Source: Ignavibacteriota bacterium
GTDB lineage: Bacteria > Bacteroidota > Ignavibacteria > UBA10030 > UBA6906
Assembly (NCBI GenBank): GCA_016707525.1
Contig: JADJHP010000001.1
Location: 434,001 to 498,000 of the forward strand
Direction of reading: 5' to 3'
DNA: 64,000 nt
Position 1 is the first letter of the stretch. The number at the start of each line of letters is the position of its first letter. Below are positions 9,537 through 18,810 of the stretch, in pieces. Both the position numbers and the translations under genes were made by a program. The notes below the pieces were generated by a model. The model made no database searches. It saw nothing but the letters and a program-made list of their open reading frames with translations, and was not told the DNA's origin.

Positions 9537-10750
9537 AACGACGGATCCTCTTCATTGACGAAGACCAGGAACGCAACGGATCAACGGTCAGTATGGAGTT
9601 GATGCTCCGCGCGTTCGCCGCTGCCGGGTGGGAAACGTTCGTGTTGACCTGGAAGCACGAGGAGTGGACGCGGGAACGCCTGCGTGCGTCAGCGACCGTG
9701 ATCGATGGCAGATGGGGGTTCCTGACGACCCTGACGTTGAGCACGCATTTCATGTATACGGACCGGTTGATGTCGCGTGCCGGGGTGAAGTCAGCGATAA
9801 AGGACGTCGTGAAGTTCCTGGGAGGCATTCTCCTGCTCCGGCGAATGATACGGCACGTGCGCCCTGATCTCGTGTACGCGAACGAATATTCCGTGATCCA
9901 GTCCGCGCTCGCCGCACGGCTCAGCCGCGTTCCTGCGGTGACTCACGTGCGCAGTCAGATGGTGAATGAGCGATTCTGGCTGCGACGATGGGCGCTCCGC
10001 CACATCGTGCGCATGTCTGCCGATGCGGTCGTTGCGATCACGCTGACCGATGCCCGGCAGTTTGTTCCCGATCCCGGTCCGGCATCGGGGGTACATGTGA
10101 TCGGAGAGTTCATCGAAGATCATTCCCGGCGGCCCGGCGGTGGAACACCAGGGGCCGCTGACCTGTCTGGCCAGGGTGACGGACCGATGGTGCTCTGCCT
10201 CTCCGGCATACGTGATGTGACAGGGAGTAAGGAGTTTCTCGAAGCGGCCGGCCGGGTCCTTGCTCAGCACCCCCGCGTTCGTTTCGTCCTGGCCGGAAAC
10301 GATCGTGTTGGCGGCAACACGTCGGCGCCTGCCTACCGAGAGGCCTGCCGGGGTCTGATCGCGGACCTCGCACGATCGGGACGCTTCGAGTATGTTGGGG
10401 AGGTCGCGGACACGGCAGGGTATATCGCCTCCGCTGCGGTCATGATCGCCCCGTTGATGGAGAGCCACTTCTCCCGCCCCATTGTGGAAGCCTGGCGTGC
10501 AGGGAAGCCTGTTGTGGCATTCCATGGGCCGCATATGGATGATCTCATCCGTGATGGCGTGGATGGACTGCTGGTCGAACGGGGGAACACGGTTGCCCTG
10601 GGCGACGCGATACTCCGGGTGATCGCCGATCCCGATCTGGCCGGATGCCTGGGTGACGCCGGCCGTGTGAAGGCGACCGCCTCGTTCGACGCAGAGAGGA
10701 ATCTCACGTCGGTCATCGACCTCTGCGCGTCCCTGGTGAGGTGCACGTGA
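9533..10750 (+). CDS. Family 4 (GT-B) glycosyltransferase
   Basis: Predicted 405-residue GT-B glycosyltransferase. The N-terminal half begins RRILFIDEDQERNGSTVSME. The C-terminal Glycos_transf_1 half has VLCLSGIRDVTGSKEFLEAA, FVLAGNDR, and the donor-site segment HFSRPIVEAWRAGKPVVAFH with the conserved Glu, followed by DDLIRDGVDGLLV. The ATG at 9533 forms an ATGA overlap with the previous gene. It is intact and lies between two family 2 enzymes, so it probably acts in the same repeat-unit assembly line. Confidence 0.85.
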   Translation: MKRRILFIDEDQERNGSTVSMELMLRAFAAAGWETFVLTWKHEEWTRERLRASATVIDGRWGFLTTLTLSTHFMYTDRLMSRAGVKSAIKDVVKFLGGILLLRRMIRHVRPDLVYANEYSVIQSALAARLSRVPAVTHVRSQMVNERFWLRRWALRHIVRMSADAVVAITLTDARQFVPDPGPASGVHVIGEFIEDHSRRPGGGTPGAADLSGQGDGPMVLCLSGIRDVTGSKEFLEAAGRVLAQHPRVRFVLAGNDRVGGNTSAPAYREACRGLIADLARSGRFEYVGEVADTAGYIASAAVMIAPLMESHFSRPIVEAWRAGKPVVAFHGPHMDDLIRDGVDGLLVERGNTVALGDAILRVIADPDLAGCLGDAGRVKATASFDAERNLTSVIDLCASLVRCT

Positions 10751-11672
10751 CCAGAGTGGCAGCAGTCGTCTTGAACTACCGGCGGGCTGCAGAGACGTTG
10801 GACTGTCTTGCGGCACTTTCGTCGACGAGAGGGGTTGACCTCGATCTCCTGGTGGTCGACAACGCGTCGGGGGACGGATCTGAAGATGCGATCAGGAAGG
10901 CCCGGCCGGATGTTGAGGTGATCCAGACGGGGAGGAACCGGGGGTATGCGGGTGGCATGAATGCAGGCCTCCGGCGGGTGATCGAAAGCGGCAGGTACGA
11001 GTTCGTATTGCTCATCAACAGTGATACTCTTGTCGATCCACACGGTGGCGAAGTTGGCGCAGTGTCTCGCCGGGAACCTCGGTTAGCGGCGTTAGCGGCA
11101 CGATCTATTACTATCCCGCGAAGGACCGGGTGTGGTACGCGGGAGGCATGATCGCCTACCGGCGGGCCCACGCGGTCACGAACCGTATCGTACCGCAGGA
11201 TGAAGGTGCCGTCCATGTGACCTTTCTGACCGGATGTGCGTTGATGTTGAGGGTCGAGGCGGTTCGTGCGGCAGGCATGTTCGACGAAGACTATTTCATG
11301 TATCTCGAAGATGTGGACCTGTCGAGGCGTTTGCTGGCGGCCGGTCACTCGTTGCTGTACCTCCCCGGGGCCCGGTTCTTCCATCGCATGGAGATGGACG
11401 AACAGACGCCGTTGAAGACGTACTTTGTGACGCGCAACAGATTAAAATTGCTGGATGGTGCCTCCGGCGTAATGGACCGTGTGCTGGGGCGGCTGTTCGT
11501 ACTTGCTGTGCTTGCCGTTCGGGTCCCCCGCTGGTTGCTCATGGATCCGGCGAATGCACGTGCGGCCATTGCCGGCGTGCGCGACTACCTGACCGGCCGA
11601 TCCGGGGGAGGGAGCTTTATGACGTCTGAGAATGCTGTACGACAGGGAGGTACCCATGCGCATCGGCATTGA
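10747..11672 (+). CDS. Family 2 glycosyltransferase (rhamnosyltransferase-like), frameshifted
   Basis: GT-A enzyme with the WbbL/rhamnosyltransferase layout: VAAVVLNYRRAAETLDCLAA, LLVVDNASGDGS, NRGYAGGMNAGLR, LLINSDTLVD as the DxD region, then FLTGCALMLRVEAVRAAG and FDEDYFMYLEDVDLSRRL. The frame changes twice, near 11041 and near 11070. Between them the frame reads TVAKLAQCLAG, and after them GTIYYYPAKDRVWYAGG. Both look like single extra bases. A 9-bp tandem duplication (GTTAGCGGC twice, 11082-11099) sits right after. GTG at 10747 overlaps the upstream stop. The 3' end overlaps the next gene by 17 bp. Confidence 0.8.
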
Positions 11673-12793
11673 TGCCCGTGCTGCCATGGCCGTGAATGAC
11701 GGCATTGGGCGGTATGCCTGTGAACTCCTCGCCGAGTATGCGAAGCGCGACAGCGCCGATGAGTATATCGTGCTGAAGAATCCACTGACCCGCGTTTCGT
11801 TCGCATTGGATGAACGGTTCCATGAGATCGTCGTCGATGCCGGTCGGTTCGGCGCAGGTGCGCAACTGTCTCTCCCGCGGCTGTTGCGACCGGCTCCGCC
11901 TGGATGTCTTTCACGCACTCCATTTCTCGCTTCCACTTGCATACCGCGGAGCGATGGTCATGACGGTCCATGATATCCTGCCGATCCTGAGCCCTTGGAG
12001 CTTCGGACGGGGAGCCGTGGGGAACGCTGTTGCATCCACCTATATCAATCTGCTGATCCGTGCTTCGATCCGCCGCTCCAGATTGGTTGCGGTATCTTCC
12101 GAGAATACCTTGCGAGATGTGGTCACTCATCTCCATGCCGATCCGCAGAAGCTCAGGAAGGCATATCTGGGGATCAATGTCGCAGAGTTCGCTCCGCCGC
12201 CGGAGGCGGGGGTTGTGCCCGCAAGGCTGGGTTTGCATGGGCCGTTCTTTGTCACGGTCACGAATTTCAAACCGCATAAGAACACCGGCCGCCTTGTGGA
12301 GGCCTTTCGCCTGGTCCGGCAAACACACCCGGAAGCTGCTCTTGCTATCATAGGTGCTGACGCCCGTGGGTTGGCGGGGGGGCTGGGCGACCCGCAAATG
12401 CTCGCGGCCGAGAACATCAGGATCCTCGGCTATCAGGATGACGCGACCGTGACGGCGCTGATGTCGCAGGCGATCGCCTTCGTCTATCCCTCACGGTACG
12501 AAGGGTTCGGCTTTCCTCTCGTGGAAGCAATGGCTGCAGGGGCAGCCGTGGTTTCCTCCACCGCGGCATCGTTGCCGGAATTAGGTGGGGATGCTGTCCT
12601 GTATGCCGATCCTGACGATGCGCGTGGCTTTGCCGATGGCATGGCAAGGATCATGAAGGATGGAGCGATGCGGAAGAGTCTCCAGGAACAGGGGCGCCGT
12701 CGGGCGGCGTCGTTCCAATGGAGTGCTACGGCAGACGCCATGCTCGCCATGTATCGGGAAGCGGCCCGACAGGGGGGGGGAGCCGACTCATGA
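11656..12793 (+). CDS. Family 4 (GT-B) glycosyltransferase, frameshifted
   Basis: Predicted mannosyl/rhamnosyltransferase-like GT-B enzyme of about 379 residues. It begins MRIGIDARAAMAVNDGIGRY behind AGGGAGG at 11644-11650. Later motifs are MVMTVHDILPI, FFVTVTNFKPHKNTGRLVEA and YPSRYEGFGFPLVEAMAAG with the conserved Glu-x7-Glu donor site. The frame breaks near 11888-11892 (CGACCGG). Removing one C joins QLSLPRLLR to LRLDVFHALHF. The end contains a G9 tract (12772-12780), and the stop overlaps the next ATG (ATGA at 12790). Confidence 0.8.
12772..12780 (+). repeat. Homopolymer tract of nine G at the end of a glycosyltransferase gene
   Basis: Nine G encode Gly-Gly-Gly a few codons before the stop at 12793. 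A change in length would shift the stop codon that is coupled to the start of the following glycosyltransferase. Confidence 0.6.
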
Positions 12794-13950
12794 GGGTCAT
12801 CCAGACCAACAAGGCATATCTCCCGCTGATCGGTGGCGTGGAGACGACCATCGCCGGGCTTGCGGCAGGGCTGTCGCGAACCCCCGGGGTGGAAGTGGAG
12901 GCGCACGTCTGCAATGGGAACCGCTCGTTTGTGATGCACCGCAGCGAATTGCAGGGTGTTCCCGTGTTCTATTTGCCCCGATGGGGTACGTTCGCTTCCC
13001 TGCCGCTCAGCCCCGGGTACTTCTGGCATCTGGCCGGACTGAAAGGCGACATCCTTCATGTGCACGAGCCATTTCCGCTTGTCGATATTGCCATGCACCT
13101 TTTCCCCCGGATCCGGAAGAACTTCAGGCGCATCGTGGTGACGTGGCATTCCGACATCGTTCGCCAGCAATGGGCCCTCGGGATCTATGCGCCGTTCATA
13201 CGTAATTTCCTCGCGCAGGTCGATAGGATCTTCGTCAGTTCGCCGGCGCTCATCGAGGGGTCCGAGTACCTGACGCCGTACCGGGCCAAATGCGAGGTCT
13301 TGCCGCTGGGCCTCGACCTTGCGTGGACGGCCAGAAGCGCGGAACGGGCATCGCGCGTCGAGCAGATCCGGAACTCGTACACCATGCCTATCGTGCTCTT
13401 CGTCGGACGACTTGTATACTACAAGGGCCTGGAGTACCTTATCGCAGCGATGTCCGGTGTGCCGGACGCCCACCTTGTGATCATCGGTCAGGGGCCGCTG
13501 CAGGATGTGGTTGACCTACAGATCCAGACTTCCGGCCTCTCCGCCAGGATCACCGTGTTGCCACACCTCGACGCCGAGGAACTCCACGCATACTATGAGG
13601 CTTAGCGAGGTCTTCGTCCTCCCATCCACGGAACGGAGTGAGGCCTACGGATTGGTCCAGATCGAGGCCATGGCGTGCGGCAAACCGGTTGTGTGTACGG
13701 AGATCCGTACAGGCACGACGTTTGTAAATCAACACGATGTCACCGGGTATGCCGTTCCCCCGCGTGACGCCGGATGCCTGGCCGACGCGATACGGCGCAT
13801 CCTCGAGAACAACGATCTGCGGCTACGGATGGGGGCTGCTGCGAGACGGCGCGCGCTGGAGGAGTTCACAACAGAGCGCATGGTGGCCAGGACGATGGAG
13901 GCCTATCGCGCCCTGGTGGGTGATGCGTTGCCGAGAGGGGACCCCGCTGA
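12790..13950 (+). CDS. Family 4 (GT-B) glycosyltransferase, frameshifted
   Basis: GT-B enzyme of about 385 residues. It opens MRVIQTNKAYLPLIGGVETT, then ILHVHEPFPLVDIAM, VVTWHSDIVRQQW and VLFVGRLVYYKGLEYLI. The frame stops falsely at 13605 (GAGGCTTAG). Removing one T near 13603 restores VFVLPSTERSEAYGLVQIEA and the conserved donor site IEAMACGKPVV. It starts in an ATGA overlap. Its true end is unclear: in the continued frame there is no stop before the next gene begins at 13961, while TGA at 13948-13950 lies in the original frame. A further indel near 13935-13945 would place the stop there. Confidence 0.8.
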
Positions 13951-13960
13951 TCCGGAGATC

Positions 13961-15330
13961 ATGATCTCGCGACATGAAATACCGATCCTTGTGCTGACGG
14001 ACATCCTCAGCGTCTCGCTCGCCTGGACGGTGTACTACGTCGTCCGCGTGAGAGCGGGATCGCTCTCGGTGTGCCAGCCGGACTTCCTTCGCCGATGGGG
14101 GTGGTCACCCTGTTCTGGCTTGTCCTCTTTTTCATCGTCGGCCTGTATCGTCCCTGGTATGCTGCGTCCCGCTTCGATGAGGTCACCCTCATTTTCAAGA
14201 CGAGCCTCCTCGGATGCCTGATGCTGTTCTTCATGATCTTCGTTGATGATGAGGGGACGACGGTCGGCACAGGCGCACGGTTGTTGATCCTCCTCTACTG
14301 GGGATCATGCTGCGTTCGTGGCGGAGGACGCCTGGTCCTCCGGAGCATCCAGCGACGGATGCTGATCGCGGGGATCGGCGCCCATCCTACCGTGATCGTC
14401 GGCAGTCCAGCGCGCTCCCGTGAGCTGTATGATCAGGTCGCCCTGTATCCTGCTCTTGGTTATCGTGTGGCCGGGTATGTCCGGATTGACCGCCCGCCGC
14501 GGGGGAAGGCTGCGCGCTGGGACCATGGCGTCCGCATCCTCGGAGGCCTTGAAGAACTGCCCGAGATCCTGGACCATGAAGGCATCCGTGAGGTGCTCAT
14601 CGCACTGGATTCGAAGGATCATAACCGCCTCCTGGATATCGTGGGGAAGTGCTCCGGCCACGCGGTCGGCTTGAAGATCGTGCCCGATCTGTACGATATC
14701 ATCAGCGGGCAGGCTCGGACGAATCAGATCTATGGATTCCCTTGATCGCGATCTCCCCCAGATCATGCCGCCGTGGGAAGAAGTGACGAAGCGGATGATC
14801 GACGTTGGAGCCGTCCGCGATGGCGCTTGTCACGGGTGCCCCCTCTGGGCCGCATTGCGGTCGTGATCAAACTGATCCGCGGGCCGGTGCTTTACAAGCA
14901 GGAGCGTGGGGGCGTGGCGGGACATTCAATATCATCAAGTTCCGTTCGATGCGCGTGGATGCCGAAAAACAGGGTGCGCAGTGGGCGCAGAAGCGCGACC
15001 CGCGCGTGACCAGCGTTGGGTACTGGCTCCGGCGCCTGCACCTTGACGAATTCCCCCAGCTATGGAATGTGCTGCGCGGACACATGAGTCTGGTCGGCCC
15101 GCGTCCTGAGCGGCCGGTGTTCGTGGAACAGCTTGCGAAACAGATCCCGCTCTACCGGCGCCGGCTCAAGGTCCGGCCCGGCATCACCGGCTGGGCGCAG
15201 GTCAAGCACAAGTATGATGAGTCCATCGACGACGTCAAGAAGAAAGTACAGTACGATCTCTTCTACATCGAGAATATGTCGCTGAGAATGGATTTCAAGA
15301 TCATGCTCAGCACGATGTACGCCGTACGCT
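13961..15330 (+). pseudogene. Undecaprenyl-phosphate sugar phosphotransferase (WbaP/WcaJ-like), multiply frameshifted
   Basis: Initiating polyprenyl-phosphate sugar-1-phosphate transferase that loads the first sugar on the lipid carrier. N-terminal membrane helices (ILVLTDILSVSLAWTVYYVV, FWLVLFFIVGLYRPW) are followed by a Rossmann-like region (VIVGSPARSRELYDQVALYP). The C-terminal transferase domain has GPVLYKQER, TFNIIKFRSMRVDAEKQG, HLDEFPQLWNVLRGHMSLVG, RPGITGWAQVKHKYDES and YDLFYIENMSLRMDFKIML. Indels occur near 14050 and about six times in 14738-14925, yet each piece reads correctly in some frame. The 3' end is cut after MLSTMYAV at 15324 and abuts the next gene. Consensus error is more likely than true decay. 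Confidence 0.8.
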
Positions 15331-16915
15331 CACCCGATCCAGGATTTTCTCGACCGGCTCGGGGTCCGCGGTATTTTGCCGCTGGAGTGTTTTCGGTCCG
15401 GCCGATCGAGCGCCGCGGGAGGCTCGACGCCTTCTCGCTGCCGCGCACGGTCATCGGGAGCCCTCTCATCGGTAGAACGTGCCACGCTGGAGAAATTCCG
15501 CACGGAATTCGCGCCGACCTCGGCGCACGGCCCGACCAGGATGTTGTGCTCCTGGGTCCGCAACGGTCGTTCGGCGCGCTTGCCGCTGACCTCGTGTCGG
15601 ATAAGGAGAAACACCTCTTCGCTGTGTTCGATTCAGTGCGGCGAACCTGGTCGTGGACCTTCTCGCGTCGGTGGAAATCGCTTTCCATCGCACAGGGCGG
15701 TCGACGGACGTGACCCTCGGGAACATCGGGGGGCGGTTCCGGGGGACGATCGGAGGGCAGCTGGGGTATATGCTGCAGGCCACCAATGGGGTGATGATGG
15801 GTGACCGTGCCTTGGCGCTTGCTGATCCGCGCCTGGCAGGAAACTTCAAATTCAATGATCTGGAAAGTGCGAATTTCGATTTTACCGAGGCCTATCTCCG
15901 ACTCTCTTTTGGCTGGGCCGGGATTCAGTTCGGCAGGGAGTTCACATCTGTGGGTACGGGATATGGCGACCGTTTACTCCTCTCGGGCAATGCGCCCGCG
16001 CTTGACTTTTTCAGCGTGGATGCCCGCTACCGTTCGTTCCGCTTTTTCTTTCTACATGGCGCGATCCGGGGGGACGACCGCCCCGGTACAGGTCTGATCG
16101 AACAGGCACCGGCCAATGCTTCGAAATACCTCGCGATGCATCGTTTTCAGTTTTCCCTCTTCGATGTGATGAACATCGGGGCGAGTGAGATGGTCGTCTA
16201 CCAACGCCTCACGCCGGAGTATGCCTATCTCCTCCCGATCAATTTCTTCAAATCGGCCGAGCACCAGTTGCGGGACCGTGATAACGCCTTACTCGCCTTT
16301 GATATTGAGGTCTTCCCGCTTTCCGACTGGAAGTTCTACGGAACGTGGGTCATTGACGATATCACCATCTCCCGGATGGGCACGGGCTGGTGGGGCAACG
16401 AATTCGGCTGGCAGGCGGGGGTCTGCGCCACGGACATTCTCGGTTGGCGGGATGTGGACGCCATCGTGGAGTATCAGCGCCTTGAACCGTACGTGTACAG
16501 CAACAGGACGGCGGGCAACGATATGACGCACAGCAACGTCGCCCTCGGTACCGGGCTTCCCCCCAACGCGGATGAGGTGATGGCGGAATGCCGCTGGCTG
16601 GCGTCCCCATGGTTGACCATGCGCGTGCAGGCGGCGTATCGCCGGCATGGGATGAATGTGATGCAGGGCGATTCGCTCCTCCGGAATGTCGGAGGTTCCG
16701 CGGTGCAGGGGCACCGGGGCTCCGATCCCGAAACGGCGATGTTCCTGGATGGTGTCAAGGAGACCCTGACGCGTGTCACGCTCGCATTGAAATATGAGCC
16801 GGTGCGCGAACTGTACCTTACCGGTTCGGCCGAGTGGCTGCACCGGGTCGTGGATCACACCCCGGGTAGTGCTTCCACCCTCGGCCTTCGTGCCGGGATC
16901 ACCATGGAGTATTGA
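15331..16915 (+). CDS. Wzi-like capsule assembly outer-membrane protein, 5' end missing and frameshifted
   Basis: Predicted outer-membrane beta-barrel of the capsule assembly Wzi family, thought to anchor polymer at the surface. From 15653 a clean frame reads LLASVEIAFHRTG, then FGREFTSVGTGYGDRLLLSG and FFSVDARYRSFRFFFLHG, and ends LRAGITMEY with a terminal aromatic as in barrels. Upstream pieces in other frames fit the same protein: HPIQDFLDRLGVRGILPLEC at 15331, VERATLEKFRTEFAPTS near 15453, and LVSDKEKHLFAVFDS near 15594. A start codon and signal peptide are not visible because the gene joins directly to the truncated sugar transferase. Confidence 0.65.
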
Positions 16916-16973
16916 TCGGGGGACGCGTGCACCCCGTGGTGTCAATGACGTCGCGCAAAGATGGGAGCGTGCT

Positions 16974-18079
16974 ATGAAAATGCAAATGGTGGATGTTGTC
17001 GGACAATATGCGAAGATCAAGACCGAGGTCGATGAGGCGATACATCGCGTGCTCGCCTCGGGGCAATTCATCATGGGGAAGGATGTTGCGGACCTGGAGA
17101 ATGAGATCGCAGCATACCTCGGCGTGAAGCATGGGGTCGCCTGCGCTTCAGGGACCGATGCTCTGCAGATCGCGATGATGGCAATGAACATCGGGCCCGG
17201 CGACGAAGTGATCACGACGCCGTTCACGTTCGTTGCGACCGCCGAGACGATCGGCATTCTCGGGGCGAGGCCGGTCTATGTGGATATCGACCCGAAGACG
17301 TACAACATCGATCCCGCCCGGATCGAGGCGGCGATCACCCCGAGGACCAAGGCGATCATTCCCGTGCATCTGTACGGTCAGCCGGCGAACATGGACGCGA
17401 TCATGGCGATCGCCCATGCGCGCGGACTCCAGGTGATCGAGGACAGCGCTCAGGGACTGGGCGCAACGTATCGCGGCAAGAAAGTGTGCGCGATAGGCGA
17501 CTGCGGCTGCATCAGTTTCTTCCCGAGCAAGAATCTCGGTGCCTTTGGCGACGGTGGGATGATCGTCACCAGCGATCCGGCACTCGCCGACCGGCTGCGG
17601 ATGATCGCCGCGCACGGTTCGCGCGTCCGCTACTATCATGAGGTCCTGGGGGTCAACAGCCGCCTCGATACGATCCAGGCCGCGATCCTCCGGGTGAAAG
17701 CGCGATACCTGGACGCCTGGAATGCCGAGCGTCGCAGAGCGGCGGCGCGGTATACCGAACTGCTGGCAGGTACGCCGGTGGTGACGCCGTTCATCGATCC
17801 GGCAGGGGAGCACATATTCCACCAGTACACCTGCGTGTGCCGGAACGGGATGGTCTGGATGAGCGTTTGAAAGAGAAGGGCATTCCGCACGCGATCTACT
17901 ATCCGGTGCCATTGCACCTGCAGAAGGCGTTCGCGATGTCCGGGTACCATGAGGGCGATTTTCCGGTCACGGAGCAGGCGTGCCGCGAGGTTGTCTCGTT
18001 GCCGATGCATACCGAGCTGACCGAAGAACAGCAGCAATTCGTGAGCACCACCATCAGGGAGTTCTATGCAGGCCGCTGA
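16974..18079 (+). CDS. DegT/DnrJ/EryC1 (FdtB-like) sugar aminotransferase, frameshifted
   Basis: PLP-dependent aminotransferase for nucleotide-linked keto sugars, about 368 residues. It starts MKMQMVDVVGQYAKIKTEVD behind GGGAG. Motifs are HGVACASGTDALQIAMMA, TTPFTFVATAETI, VIEDSAQGLGATYRGKKV and SFFPSKNLGAFGDGG, where SKN holds the PLP lysine. The C-terminal continuation reads RVPERDGLDERLKEKGIPHA and LHLQKAFAMSGYHEGDFP. The frame breaks near 17829-17831 by one missing base. With rfbB and the epimerase-like gene it would make a dTDP-amino-deoxy sugar. It overlaps the next gene by 14 bp. Confidence 0.85.
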
Positions 18080-18803
18080 AGCAACCGGCATCCGCGCCCT
18101 CGTTGTCGTACCGACGTACGACGAGGCGGACAACGTGCCGCGTCTCATCCCCACGATCCTTTCGCAAGCATCGTTCATCGACGTCCTCATCGTGGACGAC
18201 GGATCGCCGGACGGTACGGCGAACCTTGTGAAGGCGATGCAGAAGGACTCGGCCCGGATCCATCTCCTCGAGCGCCCCGGCAAAATGGGTCTGGGGACCG
18301 CCTATGTGGAAGGGTTCAGATTCGCGATCAAGAATCGCTACGACCTGGTTTTCGAGATGGATGCTGATTTCTCGCATGATCCCGCCGAGATCACAAACTT
18401 CCTGAAGACCTCGGAAACAGCGGACCTCGTGATAGGTTCCCGCTACACGAATGGCGTGCGGGTACTGAACTGGCCGATCAAGCGGCTCCTGCTCAGTTAC
18501 TTTGCCAACGTCTATACCCGGTTCATGATCGGCCTCCCCCTGCATGATGCGACCGGAGGATTCAAGTGCTACCACCGTGCGGTCCTGGAAGCCATCAACC
18601 TCGACCGGATCCGCTCGAACGGCTATGCCTTTCAGATCGAGATGAGCTACAAGGCATGGAAGAAGGGGTTCCGCCTGGTCGAGATCCCGATCGTCTTCCA
18701 TGATCGGCGCTCGGGGTTCTCCAAGATGTCCCGCTCGATCGTGTATGAAGCGCTGTTCATGCTCTGGAAATTACGGTTGCGCAGTCTTATCGGCAGGCTC
18801 TGA
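18066..18803 (+). CDS. Polyprenol-phosphate sugar synthase (DPM1-like GT2)
   Basis: Predicted to transfer mannose or glucose from a nucleotide sugar to polyprenyl phosphate at the inner membrane. The 245-residue protein has the DPM1-like signatures LVVVPTYDEADNVPRLIPTI, VLIVDDGSPDGTANL, GLGTAYVEGFRFAI, FEMDADFSHDP as the DxD region, and TGGFKCYHRAVLE. Unlike some relatives it has no C-terminal TM pair. The frame is intact. Its 5' end overlaps the aminotransferase and its stop is 7 bp before the next gene. Confidence 0.85.
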   Translation: MQAAEATGIRALVVVPTYDEADNVPRLIPTILSQASFIDVLIVDDGSPDGTANLVKAMQKDSARIHLLERPGKMGLGTAYVEGFRFAIKNRYDLVFEMDADFSHDPAEITNFLKTSETADLVIGSRYTNGVRVLNWPIKRLLLSYFANVYTRFMIGLPLHDATGGFKCYHRAVLEAINLDRIRSNGYAFQIEMSYKAWKKGFRLVEIPIVFHDRRSGFSKMSRSIVYEALFMLWKLRLRSLIGRL

Positions 18804-18810
18804 TCGTTCC

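Noticed and set aside
2848..18079. Polysaccharide locus as a genuinely decayed pseudogene cluster
   Set aside because: Each break is a single-base indel, many in short homopolymers, with protein sense kept on both sides and few or no nonsense substitutions. The essential tadA shows the same fault. Technical error explains this better, though reads are needed to settle it.
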